Counted from the stretch's first letter, positions 1 through 12,420 are shown. The stretch is DNA of 64,000 nt from Paratinospora sagittata (GCA_035771175.1 CM069590.1:55408477-55472476), one strand, 5' to 3'. The notes: generated from the sequence alone by a model not told the origin. A program made the numbers and translations.

Positions 1-150
1 CATGCAGGAAAGCAGTTTTAACATCGAGTTGGGCTAACTCGAGATCAAACTGTGCAACCAAAGCCAATAATATTCGAATTGACGAATGCTTAACAACAGG
101 TGAGAATACCTCATTGTAGTCAATTCCTTCCTTCTGAGCGTAGCCTTTTG

Positions 151-2778
151 CTACCAGTCTGGCTTGTATCGGATACCATCTGTGCTGGGAGAGCCTTCCT
201 TCTTAGCAAAAATCCATTTGCAGCCAATTGGTTTCTTTCCTTTTGGAAGTGGAACCAACTTCCAAGTCTGATTCTGATGGAGTGATGTCATCTCCTCATT
301 CATTGCCATTTTCCACTTATCACTTTCCATACTCTGAATAGCATCTTTGTAATTGTATGGAATATCATCTCCGGTGACTGGAAATGCATATGCAACCATG
401 TCAGTGTACCGAGCAGGTTTGCGGATTTCTCTTCTTGGTCGACTGGTGGCAATTGATTCTGGTTGTTGACTGATGTCTGGTCCTGAAGCCTCCACCTCAA
501 CTGACATTTCTTCCTCATCTTCTTCGGGATGGTTGGATATCTCTGCTGACTTGTTAGGAGTTACTGGAATATCTAACTCCACCTGCTGAGGCAAATCTGG
601 ATCTCGATTTTCTTTATCAGAAACTGTATGCTTTAACATCACAGATTCATCAAAAGTTACATCTCGACTTTTTACAATCGTCTTTGTCTCAAGGTTCCAT
701 AGTCGGAAAGCCTTAACTCCTTCACTAAAGCCCATGAAAATCGCTTTCTTGGACCTAGGATCCAGTTTGGATTCCTTCACATGGAAATATGCAGTGCATC
801 CAAAAATGCGCAGAGAATCATAATCTGAAACGGGGTGTCCAGACCATACCTCCTTGGGAGTTTTGCCGTCTAGTGCTGTTGCAGGAAGTCTATTTATGAT
901 ATGAGAGGCATATGACAAAGCTTTAGCCCAAAATGCCTTGCTCAGTCCAGAATGAGATAACATGCAACGAACTTTATCTACCAAAGTACGATTCATGCGT
1001 TCAGCAACACCGTTTTGTTGTGGCGTGCCTGGGACTGTGAAATGTCTGACAATCCCTTCATTCTCACAAAATTTCTGAAATGGGTCTGACTTATATTCTC
1101 CTCCATTATCAGATCTGAGCCTCTTAATCTTCCTTCCCGTTTGGGTTTCTACCATTTTCTTCCATATAAGAAAGATATCTAGCACTTCATCTTTATGCTT
1201 CATGGTATAAACCCAAACATAGCGAGAGAAATCATCAATAAAAGTAACAAACCAACGTTTACCGCCCAATGAAGCATTGTGAGAGGGTCCCCAAACGTCG
1301 GTATGAACATAATCTAATGTTCCTTTTGTGCGGTGGATTGCAGTTCCAAACTTAACTCTCGTCTGCTTGCCTAAGATACAGTGCTCGCAGAAGTCAAGTT
1401 TCCCGGTCTTTGCACCTTTCAGAGAACCTTGCTTTATCAAGGTTTGAAGAGCCTTCTCTCCAACATGTCCGAGCCGCATGTGCCAAAGTCGGGAAGTGTC
1501 CGATGAAACATAATTAGAACTGGTACAAGCGGATACATTTCCGATTACTGTGTGTCCGTCAAGGAAATAGAGATTTCCTTTCTGAGTACCCTTCATGGCC
1601 AAGAATGCTCCACGTACAACCTTCAGAACTCCACCTTCAATGGTTACCTTGTAACCGTTGGAATCAAGGACTCCTAAGGAAATCAGATTTTTCTTTAGAT
1701 CTGGGACATATCTGACGTCCGTGAGCCGTCTTGTTGTACCGTCATGCATCTTTAGGCGTATAGTTCCAATACCTTTTGTGTGACAGGTATTGTTGTTGCC
1801 CATGACCACGATCCCTCCATCGAACTCATCCAATATTGAGAACCAATGGCGATTCGGACACATATGATAAGAACATCCAGAATCTAATATCCATCTATCA
1901 GACTGAATGTCTATAGATGAAACTGAGAACGCAGAATCTTCTTCAGCTTTCTGGGCTACATTTGCATCTGTCTTGCCCTTATTTGGACAATCTTTCTTCC
2001 AGTGCCCCTTTTGATGACAATAGGCACATTCATCCTTTCCAAGACGTTGACGTGATGAAGGTCCTTTTGACTTTGAGCGAGATCGGCCTCGCCCACTGGA
2101 TCTATCAGATCTGTTGTTAGCCCTGCCTCTGGATATCGTCAAGACTGCTGGTGATGCTTCCTTGTGATCGCGTTGGTCCTTCTTTCGATACTCGTTGTTC
2201 ACCAAAGCATTTGAAACATCACTGAATTTAACCTCATCTTTACCATATAGCAAAGTTGTTGTTAAATGTTCATAACTTTCAGGCAAAGAGCTTAACAACA
2301 ATAGTGCCTTATCCTCATCAAGAGGGTCAACATCAAGATTCAGTAGATCAGCGAGAATCTTGTTGAAATTATCAAGATGCCGAATCATGGGAGTACCTTG
2401 CTTGTACTGAAAACAAAAGAGCTTCTTCTTCAGGTAGAGGCGGTTCTCTACGCTTTTCGTCATGTACTTGTCCTCCAGTTTCTTCCAAAGACTTTTTGCC
2501 ATAGTCTCTTTCATGATAAAGTACTTCTGATCTTTGGCCAAACATAGTCTGATTGTTCCACAAGCTTGACGATTGACAAAATACCAATCATCATCGGACA
2601 TATCCTTGGGCTTGGTTTCCAAGGCGATATGTGATCCTTCCCGAAATAAAAGATCTTGAACTTCGCATTGCCACATGCCAAAGTTGTTGGTGCTGTTAAA
2701 TTTCTCCACCTCGAACTTTGCGTTGGAAATCGAACTTCTTTGCCAAGGCCTGCTTGTGCTTGGGATTTCCTCCGCCAT
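151..2778 (-). CDS. copia gag-pol polyprotein, frameshifted in reverse transcriptase
   Basis: An 875-codon frame starts at ATG 2778. Gag (about residues 1-230) is followed by a CCHC knuckle (CAYCHQKGHWKKDC), an aspartic protease motif (LDSGCSYH), a GAG-pre-integrase zinc region (HMRLGH ... CEHC) and an integrase core with HTDVWGP, RSDNGGEY and the downstream E in QQNGVAERMNR. The reverse transcriptase begins near the C-terminus (WKLVPLPKGKKPIGCKW). The frame ends at TAG 151-153. A one-base shift near 160-165 returns to homologous sequence, which runs in another frame to position 1 (motifs LVAKGYAQ, DVKTAFLHG). This is a mutation rather than normal copia expression, which uses one frame. The gag to integrase part is otherwise open. 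Confidence 0.92.
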   Translation of the reverse strand: MAEEIPSTSRPWQRSSISNAKFEVEKFNSTNNFGMWQCEVQDLLFREGSHIALETKPKDMSDDDWYFVNRQACGTIRLCLAKDQKYFIMKETMAKSLWKKLEDKYMTKSVENRLYLKKKLFCFQYKQGTPMIRHLDNFNKILADLLNLDVDPLDEDKALLLLSSLPESYEHLTTTLLYGKDEVKFSDVSNALVNNEYRKKDQRDHKEASPAVLTISRGRANNRSDRSSGRGRSRSKSKGPSSRQRLGKDECAYCHQKGHWKKDCPNKGKTDANVAQKAEEDSAFSVSSIDIQSDRWILDSGCSYHMCPNRHWFSILDEFDGGIVVMGNNNTCHTKGIGTIRLKMHDGTTRRLTDVRYVPDLKKNLISLGVLDSNGYKVTIEGGVLKVVRGAFLAMKGTQKGNLYFLDGHTVIGNVSACTSSNYVSSDTSRLWHMRLGHVGEKALQTLIKQGSLKGAKTGKLDFCEHCILGKQTRVKFGTAIHRTKGTLDYVHTDVWGPSHNASLGGKRWFVTFIDDFSRYVWVYTMKHKDEVLDIFLIWKKMVETQTGRKIKRLRSDNGGEYKSDPFQKFCENEGIVRHFTVPGTPQQNGVAERMNRTLVDKVRCMLSHSGLSKAFWAKALSYASHIINRLPATALDGKTPKEVWSGHPVSDYDSLRIFGCTAYFHVKESKLDPRSKKAIFMGFSEGVKAFRLWNLETKTIVKSRDVTFDESVMLKHTVSDKENRDPDLPQQVELDIPVTPNKSAEISNHPEEDEEEMSVEVEASGPDISQQPESIATSRPRREIRKPARYTDMVAYAFPVTGDDIPYNYKDAIQSMESDKWKMAMNEEMTSLHQNQTWKLVPLPKGKKPIGCKWIFAKKEGSPSTDGIRYKPDW

Positions 2779-2989
2779 TTAGACCAAAGATATGTATGAA
2801 ACCGAAAAGTGCTTGAAAAATAATAAACAACTCAAACTAAGCTATATCAATAACTTAGCAGCTGAATTTGCAGAAACTGATTGCACGGTTGCGTCCGGAA
2901 CGGTCGAAAATGGTGGAAACGAGTCTGACTTTACTAAAATCAGATGAAAAATGAGCAGGATATGGTTGGTCAACCAGAAAAGATGAATA

Positions 2990-3540
2990 GTGTCGGACTG
3001 GGCCCGAGGAACAGTGGCGGGGCGAAACAGGAAGATGGGCCGTGAACAGTGACGGCTGAAACTGGGCTGAACCGTAAATAATGATGGGCCGAAACAGTGG
3101 CTGGGCTGTGAATAGTTATGGGCTGGGCCGTGAACAGTACGGCTAACCACTGGGGCTGGGCCGTGAACAGTACAGGCTGAAATAGTAGCTGGGCCGTGAA
3201 TAGTGATAGGCTGAAACAGTGTATGGGCCGTGAACAGTACAGGCTGACCACAGTGGGCTGGGCAGTGAACAATGGTGACGGTTTTGGCTGGACCGGATGA
3301 TGTACAGTGCGGTCCGGAGGAACAGTTCTCGGTCGGGCCGAGATGAACAGTGCGCAGAATGTGGGCCGGGTGTGAACAATTCACGGGCCGGTGTGAACAG
3401 TGCTCTGCTGTGTGCCGGTATGAACAGTGCACGTGCCGGTTAGAACAGCGCACGGCTGTGTCGGTGTGAACAGTGCTCTGCTGTGTGCCGGTATGAACAG
3501 TGCACGGCTGTGTCAGTGTGAACAGTGTTGCCGAATGCGG
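2990..3540 (-). repeat. GTGAACAGT minisatellite in copia leader
   Basis: Between primer site and gag start the plus strand repeats GTGAACAGT in contexts such as GGGCCGTGAACAGTAC. I count seven exact copies and many one-base variants (GTGAATAGT, TGAACAGTGC). In element sense this reads ACTGTTCAC. Spacing is irregular (roughly 25-45 bp). The open frames seen here are by-products of the repeat. Confidence 0.85.
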
Positions 3541-3745
3541 TACAGGGATCAAACTTTCATCGGCTCCTGTGGACTCGTTTCTTGTCCATTTTTCTCGCCG
3601 TTTGTTGCGTTGGACTCCTGGAAACAAGAGCTACCTCCACGGGTGATCAGAAAACAGTTCCGATCACTTTTACAGAAACTCGAATTTTTGACGCAGTCTC
3701 GAAAAAATTCGACAGTGTCCGTTTTTCTTCCAAAGCTTCACCTTG

Positions 3746-3757
3746 GCTCTGATACCA
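3746..3757 (-). other. primer binding site (initiator Met-tRNA)
   Basis: On the minus strand this reads TGGTATCAGAGC, the standard plant copia primer site complementary to the 3' end of initiator methionine tRNA. It lies three bases inside the LTR edge at 3761, which fixes the LTR boundary and the orientation. Confidence 0.93.
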
Positions 3758-3980
3758 ATTTGTTGTGCGGAATCGTGGTAAAACTTGAAAGAAAAATAAG
3801 ACAACAAATTTAATGTGGTTCGGCAAATTGCCTACGTCCACGGGAGACAGCAAACTTGTATTATCAGAGAATACAAACTACACCCTTAGGTGCATATTAC
3901 AGATTAGATCTCTTAAGAATAGATCTCAGAATAGAACTCTCTGACTCTCAAGAATGAATTTTGAATACTGAAGTTGAGCT

Positions 3981-3990
3981 CTATTTATAG
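3981..3990 (-). promoter_or_regulatory. LTR TATA box
   Basis: The minus strand reads CTATAAATAG, a strong TATA box about 220 bp from the primer-site end of the LTR. Transcription would start near 3950. Confidence 0.75.
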
Positions 3991-4074
3991 GTGTAATCAG
4001 GGGTAATTTCGTAATTACAAATATATAATTTAATATATTTATAATATTAATTAAAACAAACTTTCGGCCAGACA

Positions 4075-4205
4075 ACCACGCGGGTGGTCCCCACGCGCGT
4101 GCTTGTCTGCCACGCGGGTGGCCCCCACGCGCGTGCACCACTTTCGGCCGGTGGTCCCCACGCGCATGCGCCACTTTCGGCTGGTGGACCCCATGCGCAT
4201 GCTCT
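4075..4205 (-). repeat. tandem repeats in LTR U3
   Basis: About four imperfect direct copies of a 30-35 bp GC-rich unit centred on CCCCACGCGCRTGC and CACTTTCGGC. They lie just upstream of the LTR TATA box in element sense, the place where Tnt1-type elements carry enhancer repeats. An enhancer role is inferred. Confidence 0.65.
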
Positions 4206-4316
4206 ACTTTTGGCTTGTCTGCCATTCTTGTCTGCCACATGTGAGTGGTCCCTACACATACATATACAAAGGGCACAGAAATTAATTGTCAACCACACTT
4301 TTGTGGCTAATCAACA

Positions 4317-5279
4317 TTCCCAGTGTTACACTTGTAATGAATAAATAATTTTCAAGCTATATATTCAAGTTTATCAACAGCATAGTGTCGTATTGTGTAA
4401 TGTTTTTCATAAAAAAAAAAGTAATTAAATTGTGTTAGATAAGGCTGAGGAAGGTGGTGGCGAAAAGAATTAATGGCGTGTGCTACCCTGAAGAGATGAC
4501 CCTTCTTCCTTGGCTTTACTCCCTTGCATCGATCATTCCTCTTTTCCTTTATTTTATTTTTTGTCTTTCCTCCTTATATTTTCTAAGGTTTGACATGGAC
4601 GTGCCTTCAGTTTTAAATTAAACTCTTTCAATTTTAATTATATCATCATGGGCTAAACTCTTCGATCATGTTTAGTATCTCTCTAAATTATATATACTTC
4701 ACCATCTCTTTTATTTTTTTCAACCATGATCCATAATAGATGATTCGGGACTTACATGTATACTACTTGTCTAATAAAGTTTTTTTTTTTTTTTAATATT
4801 TTTCTTGGCTGCACACCTCAGCTATTACACCAAGTAGAATTTTGTGGTCAAATCAAGTATATATGACCACAGAAAGTGAGTAACCATGACGAATCGGAGA
4901 TTAAATGCTTCACCATTATCACATTTGACCACCAATTTCTTTAAATGTTTTTATTTATATAAACAAGCCCTTAAACGGGTCTTTTTCCTCCCAAAAGATT
5001 GGGAACCTTTAATTAAAAAAGCTCCAACACTGACAACCCAGACTTATTTCCCTGCTCTACGTAATTTGTTATATGCCATTAATATGCCATTAATTTGTTG
5101 CTTGCCGTTGTTATATGCCATTAATTTGTTGTCAACCATTGTTAGAATTTGTTACAGCGTTCCTCAACTTTGTCATATAAACTCAGTACTTTTTGGCGTA
5201 ATACAGAGGTTAATGTCATGGTGTCCTCATGTCAACATTAAAATATTACCTTACAACTAGGCTACGTTTGTGTGAATGT
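4317..5279. other. AT-rich intergenic, no gene seen
   Basis: No coding homology recognised. It holds poly(A)/poly(T) runs (4410, 4780) and short repeats of a TTATATGCCATTAATTTGTTG-like phrase near 5090-5130. Confidence 0.5.
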
Positions 5280-5547
5280 TGTCAAAACAAATTCTGATCA
5301 CAAAAAAGTCGTCATTTATATTTCACAACGGTATAATGGATATGTGAAGACACAGTTTCTAGCGATGGTAGATTTTTAAGTAACAAGTTTGAAAATATGA
5401 CGACGGTTTTACAAAGCTATAATATACCTTTTACGAAATTGAGAAAACGTCGTCATTATTCTTTTACCACATTAACTAAATATTTTACTGTAGTTTGAAA
5501 GACGGTGATAGTGTCGTAAATGACGTTGGTATTAGACAACATTTTAA
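5280..5547. mobile_element. possible CACTA-like terminal fragment
   Basis: Scattered motifs of the type GTCGTCATTTATATTTCACAACGG, ACGACGGTTTTA and AACGTCGTCATT resemble subterminal repeats of plant CACTA (En/Spm) elements. No CACTA terminus or target-site duplication was found. The related AACGTTTTAATAAACGTTG palindrome is carried into every unit of the neighbouring array. Confidence 0.3.
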
Positions 5548-5779
5548 TAAACGTTGTAATAAACATTTCAGGACAACATAACAAAATTTCTAACCAGAAT
5601 ACAAGAAACTTTGTCATTTATATTGCACAACAGTGGAAGTAGTACTGCAATAGACCTTTGACGACAAGGAGAAAATATTTTGCTACTGAATTTTCAGTAC
5701 TAAATGCCCTCACTAAAAAAAGAAAAAGAGTATATCAAGTTTCTATTTCTACTATGTTATCTTCAATTGCAAGAGGTCC

Positions 5780-6083
5780 TTACAAAAAAATACGGACCAC
5801 AGCAAGACCAACAGCAGAAATGGAGACAAGGTTCCTGGAGACAACGTTCCTGGAGACAAGGAAACCTGTGCAGTATTTAATCAATTCATTTTTTGTTGCT
5901 TCTAATTGCGCCCTAAAACCATGAATTGCCTAAAACAAATAACAAGTGATCAAAATCAGTAATTTAGACCAAGCTGATGAATACAATCATTTCAAACATA
6001 AATTTATAAAGCTAACCTGATCAAGCTTATTATTGAGATTAGAAGTTTATGCACTCTGATTTGCAAATTCATCTCGTATGTGC
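5780..6083 (-). pseudogene. FMP32/DUF1640-like last two exons, array unit 1
   Basis: Penultimate exon 6083-6017 (motifs IRDEFANQSA, NLNNKLDQ) has AG and GT borders. Last exon 5929-5780 starts AIHGFRAQLEA, has the conserved membrane-anchor phrase LVSISAVGLAVVR and ends at TAA 5780. These match the C-terminus of the DUF1640 (CCDC90/FMP32) mitochondrial coiled-coil family, from memory of the Arabidopsis protein. Two lesions show: TAA in frame at 6047-6049 in place of the GAA seen in other units, and an internal short duplication (VSRN twice) before the membrane segment. Upstream coiled-coil exons were not found. This unit keeps the most family-like C-terminus of the array. Confidence 0.82.
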
Positions 6084-6394
6084 CTACACCAATCAATAAT
6101 ATGTAATATATATGATGCCTTAATTTGTGTTTTGCTTCACTGAAAAATCTTTTACAGCGGTTACTTAACCTTGTAATAAACAACGTTTTAATAAACGTTG
6201 TAACAAACATTTCAGGACAACATAACAAAAATTCTAACCATAATACAAGAAACTTTGTCATTTATATTGCACAACAGTGGAAGTAGTGCTACAATAGACC
6301 TTTGACGACAAGGAGAAAAGAGTTTGCTACTTAATTTTCAGTACTAAATGCCCTCACTAAAAAAAGAAGAAGAGTATATCAAGTTTCTATTTCT

Positions 6395-6701
6395 ACCATG
6401 TCATCTTCAATTGCAAGAGGTCCTTACAAGAAAATACGGACCACAGCAAGACAACAGCAAAAATGAAGACAAGGGAACCTGTGCAGTATTTAATCAATTC
6501 ACTTTTTGCCGCTTCTAATTGCGCCCTAAAACCATGAATTGCCTAAAACAAATAACAGGTGATCAAAATCAGTAATTTAGACCAAGCTGATGAATACAAT
6601 CATTTCAAACATGTATTTATAAAGCTACCCTGATCAAGCTTATTATTGAGATTAGAAGTTTCTGCACTCTGATTTGCTTGCAAGTTCATCTCGTATGTGC
6701 C
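6395..6701 (-). pseudogene. FMP32-like last two exons, array unit 2
   Basis: Same exon pair as unit 1. The penultimate exon has a 4-base insertion (GCAA repeated) that breaks the IRDELANQ frame. The last exon keeps AIHGFRAQLEAAK and IKYCTGSL, then diverges by frameshift from the family's anchor phrase. Confidence 0.7.
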
Positions 6702-7012
6702 TACACCAATCAATAATATGTAATATATATGATGCCTTAATTTGTGTTTTGCTTCACTGAAAAATCTTTTACAACGGTTACTTAACCTTGTAATAAACAA
6801 CGTTTTAATAAACGTTGTAACAAACATTTCAGGACAACATAACAAAAATTCTAACCAGAATACAAGAAACTTTGTCATTTATATTGCACAACAGTGGAAG
6901 TAGTGCTGCAATAGACCTTTGACGACAAGGAGAAAAGAGTTTGCTACTTAATTTTCAGTACTAAATGCCCTCACTAAAAAAAGAAGAAGAGTATATCAAG
7001 TTTCTATTTCTA

Positions 7013-7319
7013 CCATGTCATCTTCAATTGCAAGAGGTCCTTACAAGAAAATACGGACCACAGCAAGACAACAGCAAAAATGAAGACAAGGGAACCTGTG
7101 CAGTATTTAATCAATTCACTTTTTACCGCTTCTAATTGCGCCCTAAAACCATGAATTGCCTAAAACAAATAACAGGTGATCAAAATCAGTAATTTAGACC
7201 AAGCTGATGAATACAATCATTTCAAACATGTATTTATAAAGCTAACCTGATCAAGCTTATTATTGAGATTAGAAGTTTCTGCACTCTGATTTGCTTGCAA
7301 GTTCATCTCGCATGTGCCT
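7013..7319 (-). pseudogene. FMP32-like last two exons, array unit 3
   Basis: Nearly identical to unit 2, with the same 4-base insertion in the penultimate exon. This is the last unit carrying a full last exon; later units keep only its first roughly 45 bases. Confidence 0.68.
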
Positions 7320-10300
7320 ACACCAATCAATAATATGTAATATATATGATGCCTTAATTTGTGTTTTGCTTCACTGAAAAATCTTTTACAACGGTTCCTT
7401 AACCTTGTAATAAACAATGTTTTAATAAACGTTGTAATAAACATTTCAGGACAACATAACAAAATTTCTAACCATTCTATAGCCTTAAACTGATATCACA
7501 ACTTGTGAAATCTAATGGGAATCGCGCATTCTGTTTGATACTTTGGCCCTGGTAAATTATTTGAAATTTTCTTTTAGTAATTTTATATTTTGGATTTTTT
7601 TATTTCTAATGATTAGACTGAAAATTTAAGGATGATAGCTTGAGTGATTTTGTATTTCCTTACCTTAGGTTAGGAGATTGGAAGCACAAGGAATACCCAC
7701 TAAGCAGGCTTAGGCAATAACTGAAAAATCAATTCATTTTTTGTCGCTTCCAATTGCGCCCTAAAACCATGAATTGCCTAAAACAAATAACAAGTGATCA
7801 AAATCAGTAATTTAGACCAAGCTGATGAATACAATCATTTCAAACATATATTTATAAAGCTAACATGATCAAGCTTATTATTGAGATTAGAAGTTTCTGC
7901 ACTCTGATTTGCTTGCAAGTTCATCTCGCATGTGCCTACACCAATCAATAATATGTAATATATATGATGCCTTAATTTGTGTTTTGCTTCACTGAAAAAT
8001 CTTTTACAACGGTTCCTTAACCTTGTAATAAACAATGTTTTAATAAACGTTGTAATAAACATTTCAGGACAACATAACAAAATTTCTAACCATTCTATAG
8101 CCTTAAACTGATATCACAACTTGTGAAATCTAATGGGAATCCCGCATTCTTGTTTGATACTTTGGCCCTGGTAAATTATTTGAGATTTTCTTTTAGTAAT
8201 TTTATATTTTGGATTTTTTTATTTCTAATGATTAGACTGAAAATTTAAGGATGATAGCTTGAGTGATTTTGTATTTCCTTACCTTAGGTTAGGAGATTGG
8301 AAGCACAAGGAATACCCACTAAGCAGGCTGAGGCAATAACTGAAAAATCAATTCATTTTTTGTCGCTTCTAATTGCGCCCTAAAACCATGAATTGCCTAA
8401 AACAAATAACAAGTGATCAAAATCAGTAATTTAGACCAAGCTGATGAATACAATCATTTCAAACATATATTTATAAAGCTAACATGATCAAGCTTATTAT
8501 TGAGATTAGAAGTTTCTGCACTCTGATTTGCAAGATCATCTCGCATGTGCCTACACCAATCAATAATATGTAATATATATGATGCCTTAATTTGTGTTTT
8601 GCTTCACTGAAAAATCTTTTACAACGGTTCCTTAACCTTGTAATAAACAATGTTTTAATAAACGTTGTAATAAACATTTCAGGACAACATAACAAAATTT
8701 CTAACCATTCTATAGCCTTAAACTGATATCACAACTTGTGAAATCTAATGGGAATCCCGCATTCTTGTTTGATACTTTGGCCCTGGTAAATTATTTGAAA
8801 TTTTCTTTTAGTAATTTTATATTTTGGATTTTTTTATTTCTAATGATTAGAATGAAAATTTAAGGATGACAGCTTGAGTGATTTTGTATTTCCTTACCTT
8901 AGGTTAGGAGATTGGAAGCACAAGGAATACCCACTAAGCAGGCTGAGGCAATAACTAAAAAATCAATTCATTTTTTGTCGCTTCTAATTGCGCCCTAAAA
9001 CCATGAATTGCCTAAAACAAATAACAAGTGATCAAAATCAGTAATTTAGACCAAGCTGATGAATACAATCATTTCAAACATATATTTATAAAGCTAACAT
9101 GATCAAGCTTATTATTGAGATTAGAAGTTTCTGCACTCTGATTTGCAAGATCATCTCGCATGTGCCTACATCAATCAATAATATGTAATATATATGATGC
9201 CTTAATTTGTGTTTTGCTTCACTGAAAAATCTTTTACAACGGTTCCTTAACCTTGTAATAAACAATGTTTTAATAAACGTTGTAATAAACATTTCAGGAC
9301 AACATAACAAAATTTCTAACCATTCTATAGCCTTAAACTGATATCACAACTTGTGAAATCTAATGGGAATCGCGCATTCTTGTTTGATACTTTGGCCCTG
9401 GTAAATTATTTGAAATTTTCTTTTAGTAATTTTATATTTTGGATTTTTTTATTTCTAATGATTAGACTGAAAATTTAAGGATGACAGCTTGAGTGATTTT
9501 GTATTTCCTTACCTTAGGTTAGGAGATTGGAAGCACAAGGAATACCCACTAAGCAGGCTGAGGCAATAACTGAAAAATCAATTCATTTTTTGTCGCTTCT
9601 AATTGCGCCCTAAAACCATGAATTGCCTAAAACAAATAACAAGTGATCAAAATCAGTAATTTAGACCAAGCTGATGAATACGATCATTTCAAACATATAT
9701 TTATAAAGCTAACATGATCAAGCTTATTATTGAGATTAGAAGTTTCTGCACTCTGATTTGCTTGCAAGTTCATCTCGCATGTGCCTACACCAATCAATAA
9801 TATGTAATATATATGATGCCTTAATTTGTGTTTTGCTTCACTGAAAAATCTTTTACAACGGTTCCTTAACCTTGTAATAAACAATGTTTTAATAAACGTT
9901 GTAATAAACATTTCAGGACAACATAACAAAATTTCTAACCATTCTATAGCCTTAAACTGATATCACAACTTGTGAAATCTAATGGGAATCCCGCATTCTT
10001 GTTTGATACTTTGGCCCTGGTAAATTATTTGAGATTTTCTTTTAGTAATTTTATATTTTGGATTTTTTTATTTCTAATGATTAGACTGAAAATTTAAGGA
10101 TGATAGCTTGAGTGATTTTGTATTTCCTTACCTTAGTTTAGGAGATTGGAAGCACAAGGAATACCCACTAAGCAGGCTGAGGCAATAACTGAAAAATCAA
10201 TTTATTTTTTGTCGCTTCTAATTGCGCCCTAAAACCATGAATTGCCTAAAACAAATAACAAGTGATCAAAATCAGTAATTTAGACCAAGCTGATGAATAC

Positions 10301-12420
10301 AATCATTTCAAACATATATTTATAAAGCTAACATGATCAAGCTTATTATTGAGATTAGAAGTTTCTGCACTCTGATTTGCAAGATCATCTCGCATGTGCC
10401 TACACCAATCAATAATATGTAATATATATGATGCCTTAATTTGTGTTTTGCTTCACTGAAAAATCTTTTACAACGGTTCCTTAACCTTGTAATAAACAAT
10501 GTTTTAATAAACGTTGTAATAAACATTTCAGGACAACATAACAAAATTTCTAACCATTCTATAGCCTTAAACTGATATCACAACTTGTGAAATCTAATGG
10601 GAATCGCGCATTCTTGTTTGATACTTTGGCCCTGGTAAATTATTTGAAATTTTCTTTTAGTAATTTTATATTTTGGATTTTTTTATTTCTAATGATTAGA
10701 CTGAAAATTTAAGGATGACAGCTTGAGTGATTTTGTATTTCCTTACCTTAGGTTAGGAGATTGGAAGCACAAGGAATACCCACTAAGCAGGCTGAGGCAA
10801 TAACTGAAAAATCAATTCATTTTTTGTCGCTTCTAATTGCGCCCTAAAACCATGAATTGCCTAAAACAAATAACAAGTGATCAAAATCAGTAATTTAGAC
10901 CAAGCTGATGAATACAATCATTTCAAACATATATTTATAAAGCTAACATGATCAAGCTTATTATTGAGATTAGAAGTTTCTGCACTCTGATTTGCAAGAT
11001 CATCTCGCATGTGCCTACACCAATCAATAATATGTAATATATATGATGCCTTAATTTGTGTTTTGCTTCACTGAAAAATCTTTTACAACGGTTCCTTAAC
11101 CTTGTAATAAACAACGTTTTAATTAACGTTGTAACAAACATTTTAGGACACCATAACAAAATTTCTAACCATTGTATAGCCTTAAACTGATATCACAACT
11201 TCTGAAATCTAATGGGAATCGCGCATTCTTGTTTGATACTTTGGCCCTGGTAAATTATTTGAGATTTTCTTTTAGTAATTTTATATTTTGGATTTTTTTA
11301 TTTCTAATGATTAGACTGAAAATTTAAGGATGATAGCTTGAGTGATTTTGTATTTCCTTACCTTAGGTTAGGAGATTGGAAGCCCAAGGAATACCCACTA
11401 AGCAGGCTGAGGCAATAACTGAAAAATCAATTTATTTTTTGTCGCTTCTAATTGCGCCCTAAAACCATGAATTACCTAAAACAAATAACAAGTGATCAAA
11501 ATCAGTAATTTAGACCAAGCTGATGAATACAATCATTTCAAACATATATTTATAAAGCTAACGTGATCAAGCTTATTATTGAGATTAGAAGTTTCTGCAC
11601 TCTGATTTGCAAGATCATCTCGCATGTGCCTACACCAATCAATAATATGTAATATATATGATGCCTTAATTTGTGTTTTGCTTCACTGAAAAATCTTTTA
11701 CAACGGTTCCTTAACCTTGTAATAAACAATGTTTTAATAAACGTTGTAATAAACATTTCAGGACAACATAACAAAATTTCTAACCATTCTATAGCCTTAA
11801 ACTGATATCACAACTTGTGAAATCTAATGGGAATCCCGCATTCTTGTTTGATACTTTGGCCCTGGTAAATTATTTGAGATTTTCTTTTAGTAATTTTATA
11901 TTTTGGATTTTTTTATTTCTAATGATTAGACTGAAAATTTAAGGATGATAGCTTGAGTGATTTTGTATTTCCTTACCTTAGGTTAGGAGATTGGAAGCAC
12001 AAGGAATACCCACTAAGCAGGCTTAGGCAATAACTGAAAAATTAATTCATTTTTTGTCGCTTCTAATTGCGCCCTAAAACCATGAATTGCCTAAAACAAA
12101 TAACAAGTGATCAAAATCAGTAATTTAGACCAAGCTGATGAATACAATCATTTCAAACATATATTTATATAGCTAACATGATCAAGCTTATTATTGAGAT
12201 TAGAAGTTTCTGCACTCTGATTTGCAAGATCATCTCGCATGTGCCTACACCAATCAATAATATGTAATATATATGATGCCTTAATTTGTGTTTTGCTTCA
12301 CTGAAAAATCTTTTACAACGGTTCCTTAACCTTGTAATAAACAACGTTTTAAGAAACGTTGTAATAAACATTTCAGGACAACATAACAAAATTTCTAACC
12401 ATTTTTATAGCCTTAAACTG

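Larger units (their letters stand above)
1..4316 (-). mobile_element. Ty1/copia retrotransposon (Tork/Tnt1-like), 5' part
   Basis: Read on the minus strand, the element has a 5' LTR (4316-3761), a methionine-tRNA primer site, a leader of nearly 1 kb with a minisatellite, then gag-pol from 2778 to the window edge. The order gag, protease, integrase, reverse transcriptase is that of Ty1/copia. The LTR ends TGTTG...CAACA. The reverse transcriptase continues past position 1, so the RNase H, 3' LTR and target-site duplication lie outside the window. One frameshift in pol suggests the copy is not autonomous now. Lineage (Tork) is inferred from motif style around the reverse transcriptase start. Confidence 0.93.
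3761..4316 (-). repeat. copia 5' LTR
   Basis: A 556-bp LTR bounded by TGTTG at 3761 and CAACA at 4316, next to the primer site. In element sense, U3 (about 4316-3990) has short GC-rich direct repeats, then a TATA box, then R/U5. The outer edge is inferred from the 5-bp inverted ends, because the 3' LTR is not in the window. Confidence 0.8.

Noticed and set aside
151..165. Programmed ribosomal frameshift in copia pol
   Set aside because: Plant copia elements use one frame, and the site lies within reverse transcriptase where a shift has no role; a base deletion is simpler.
2842..3627. 261-codon minus-strand frame in the copia leader
   Set aside because: Low-complexity translation of the GTGAACAGT minisatellite; no family resemblance, and it lies in the untranslated leader.
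6004..12389. Repeated 74-85 aa minus-strand open frames in the array, as a small-protein family
   Set aside because: They run through intron, splice sites and the penultimate FMP32-like exon in a shifted frame; the repeat itself explains their recurrence.
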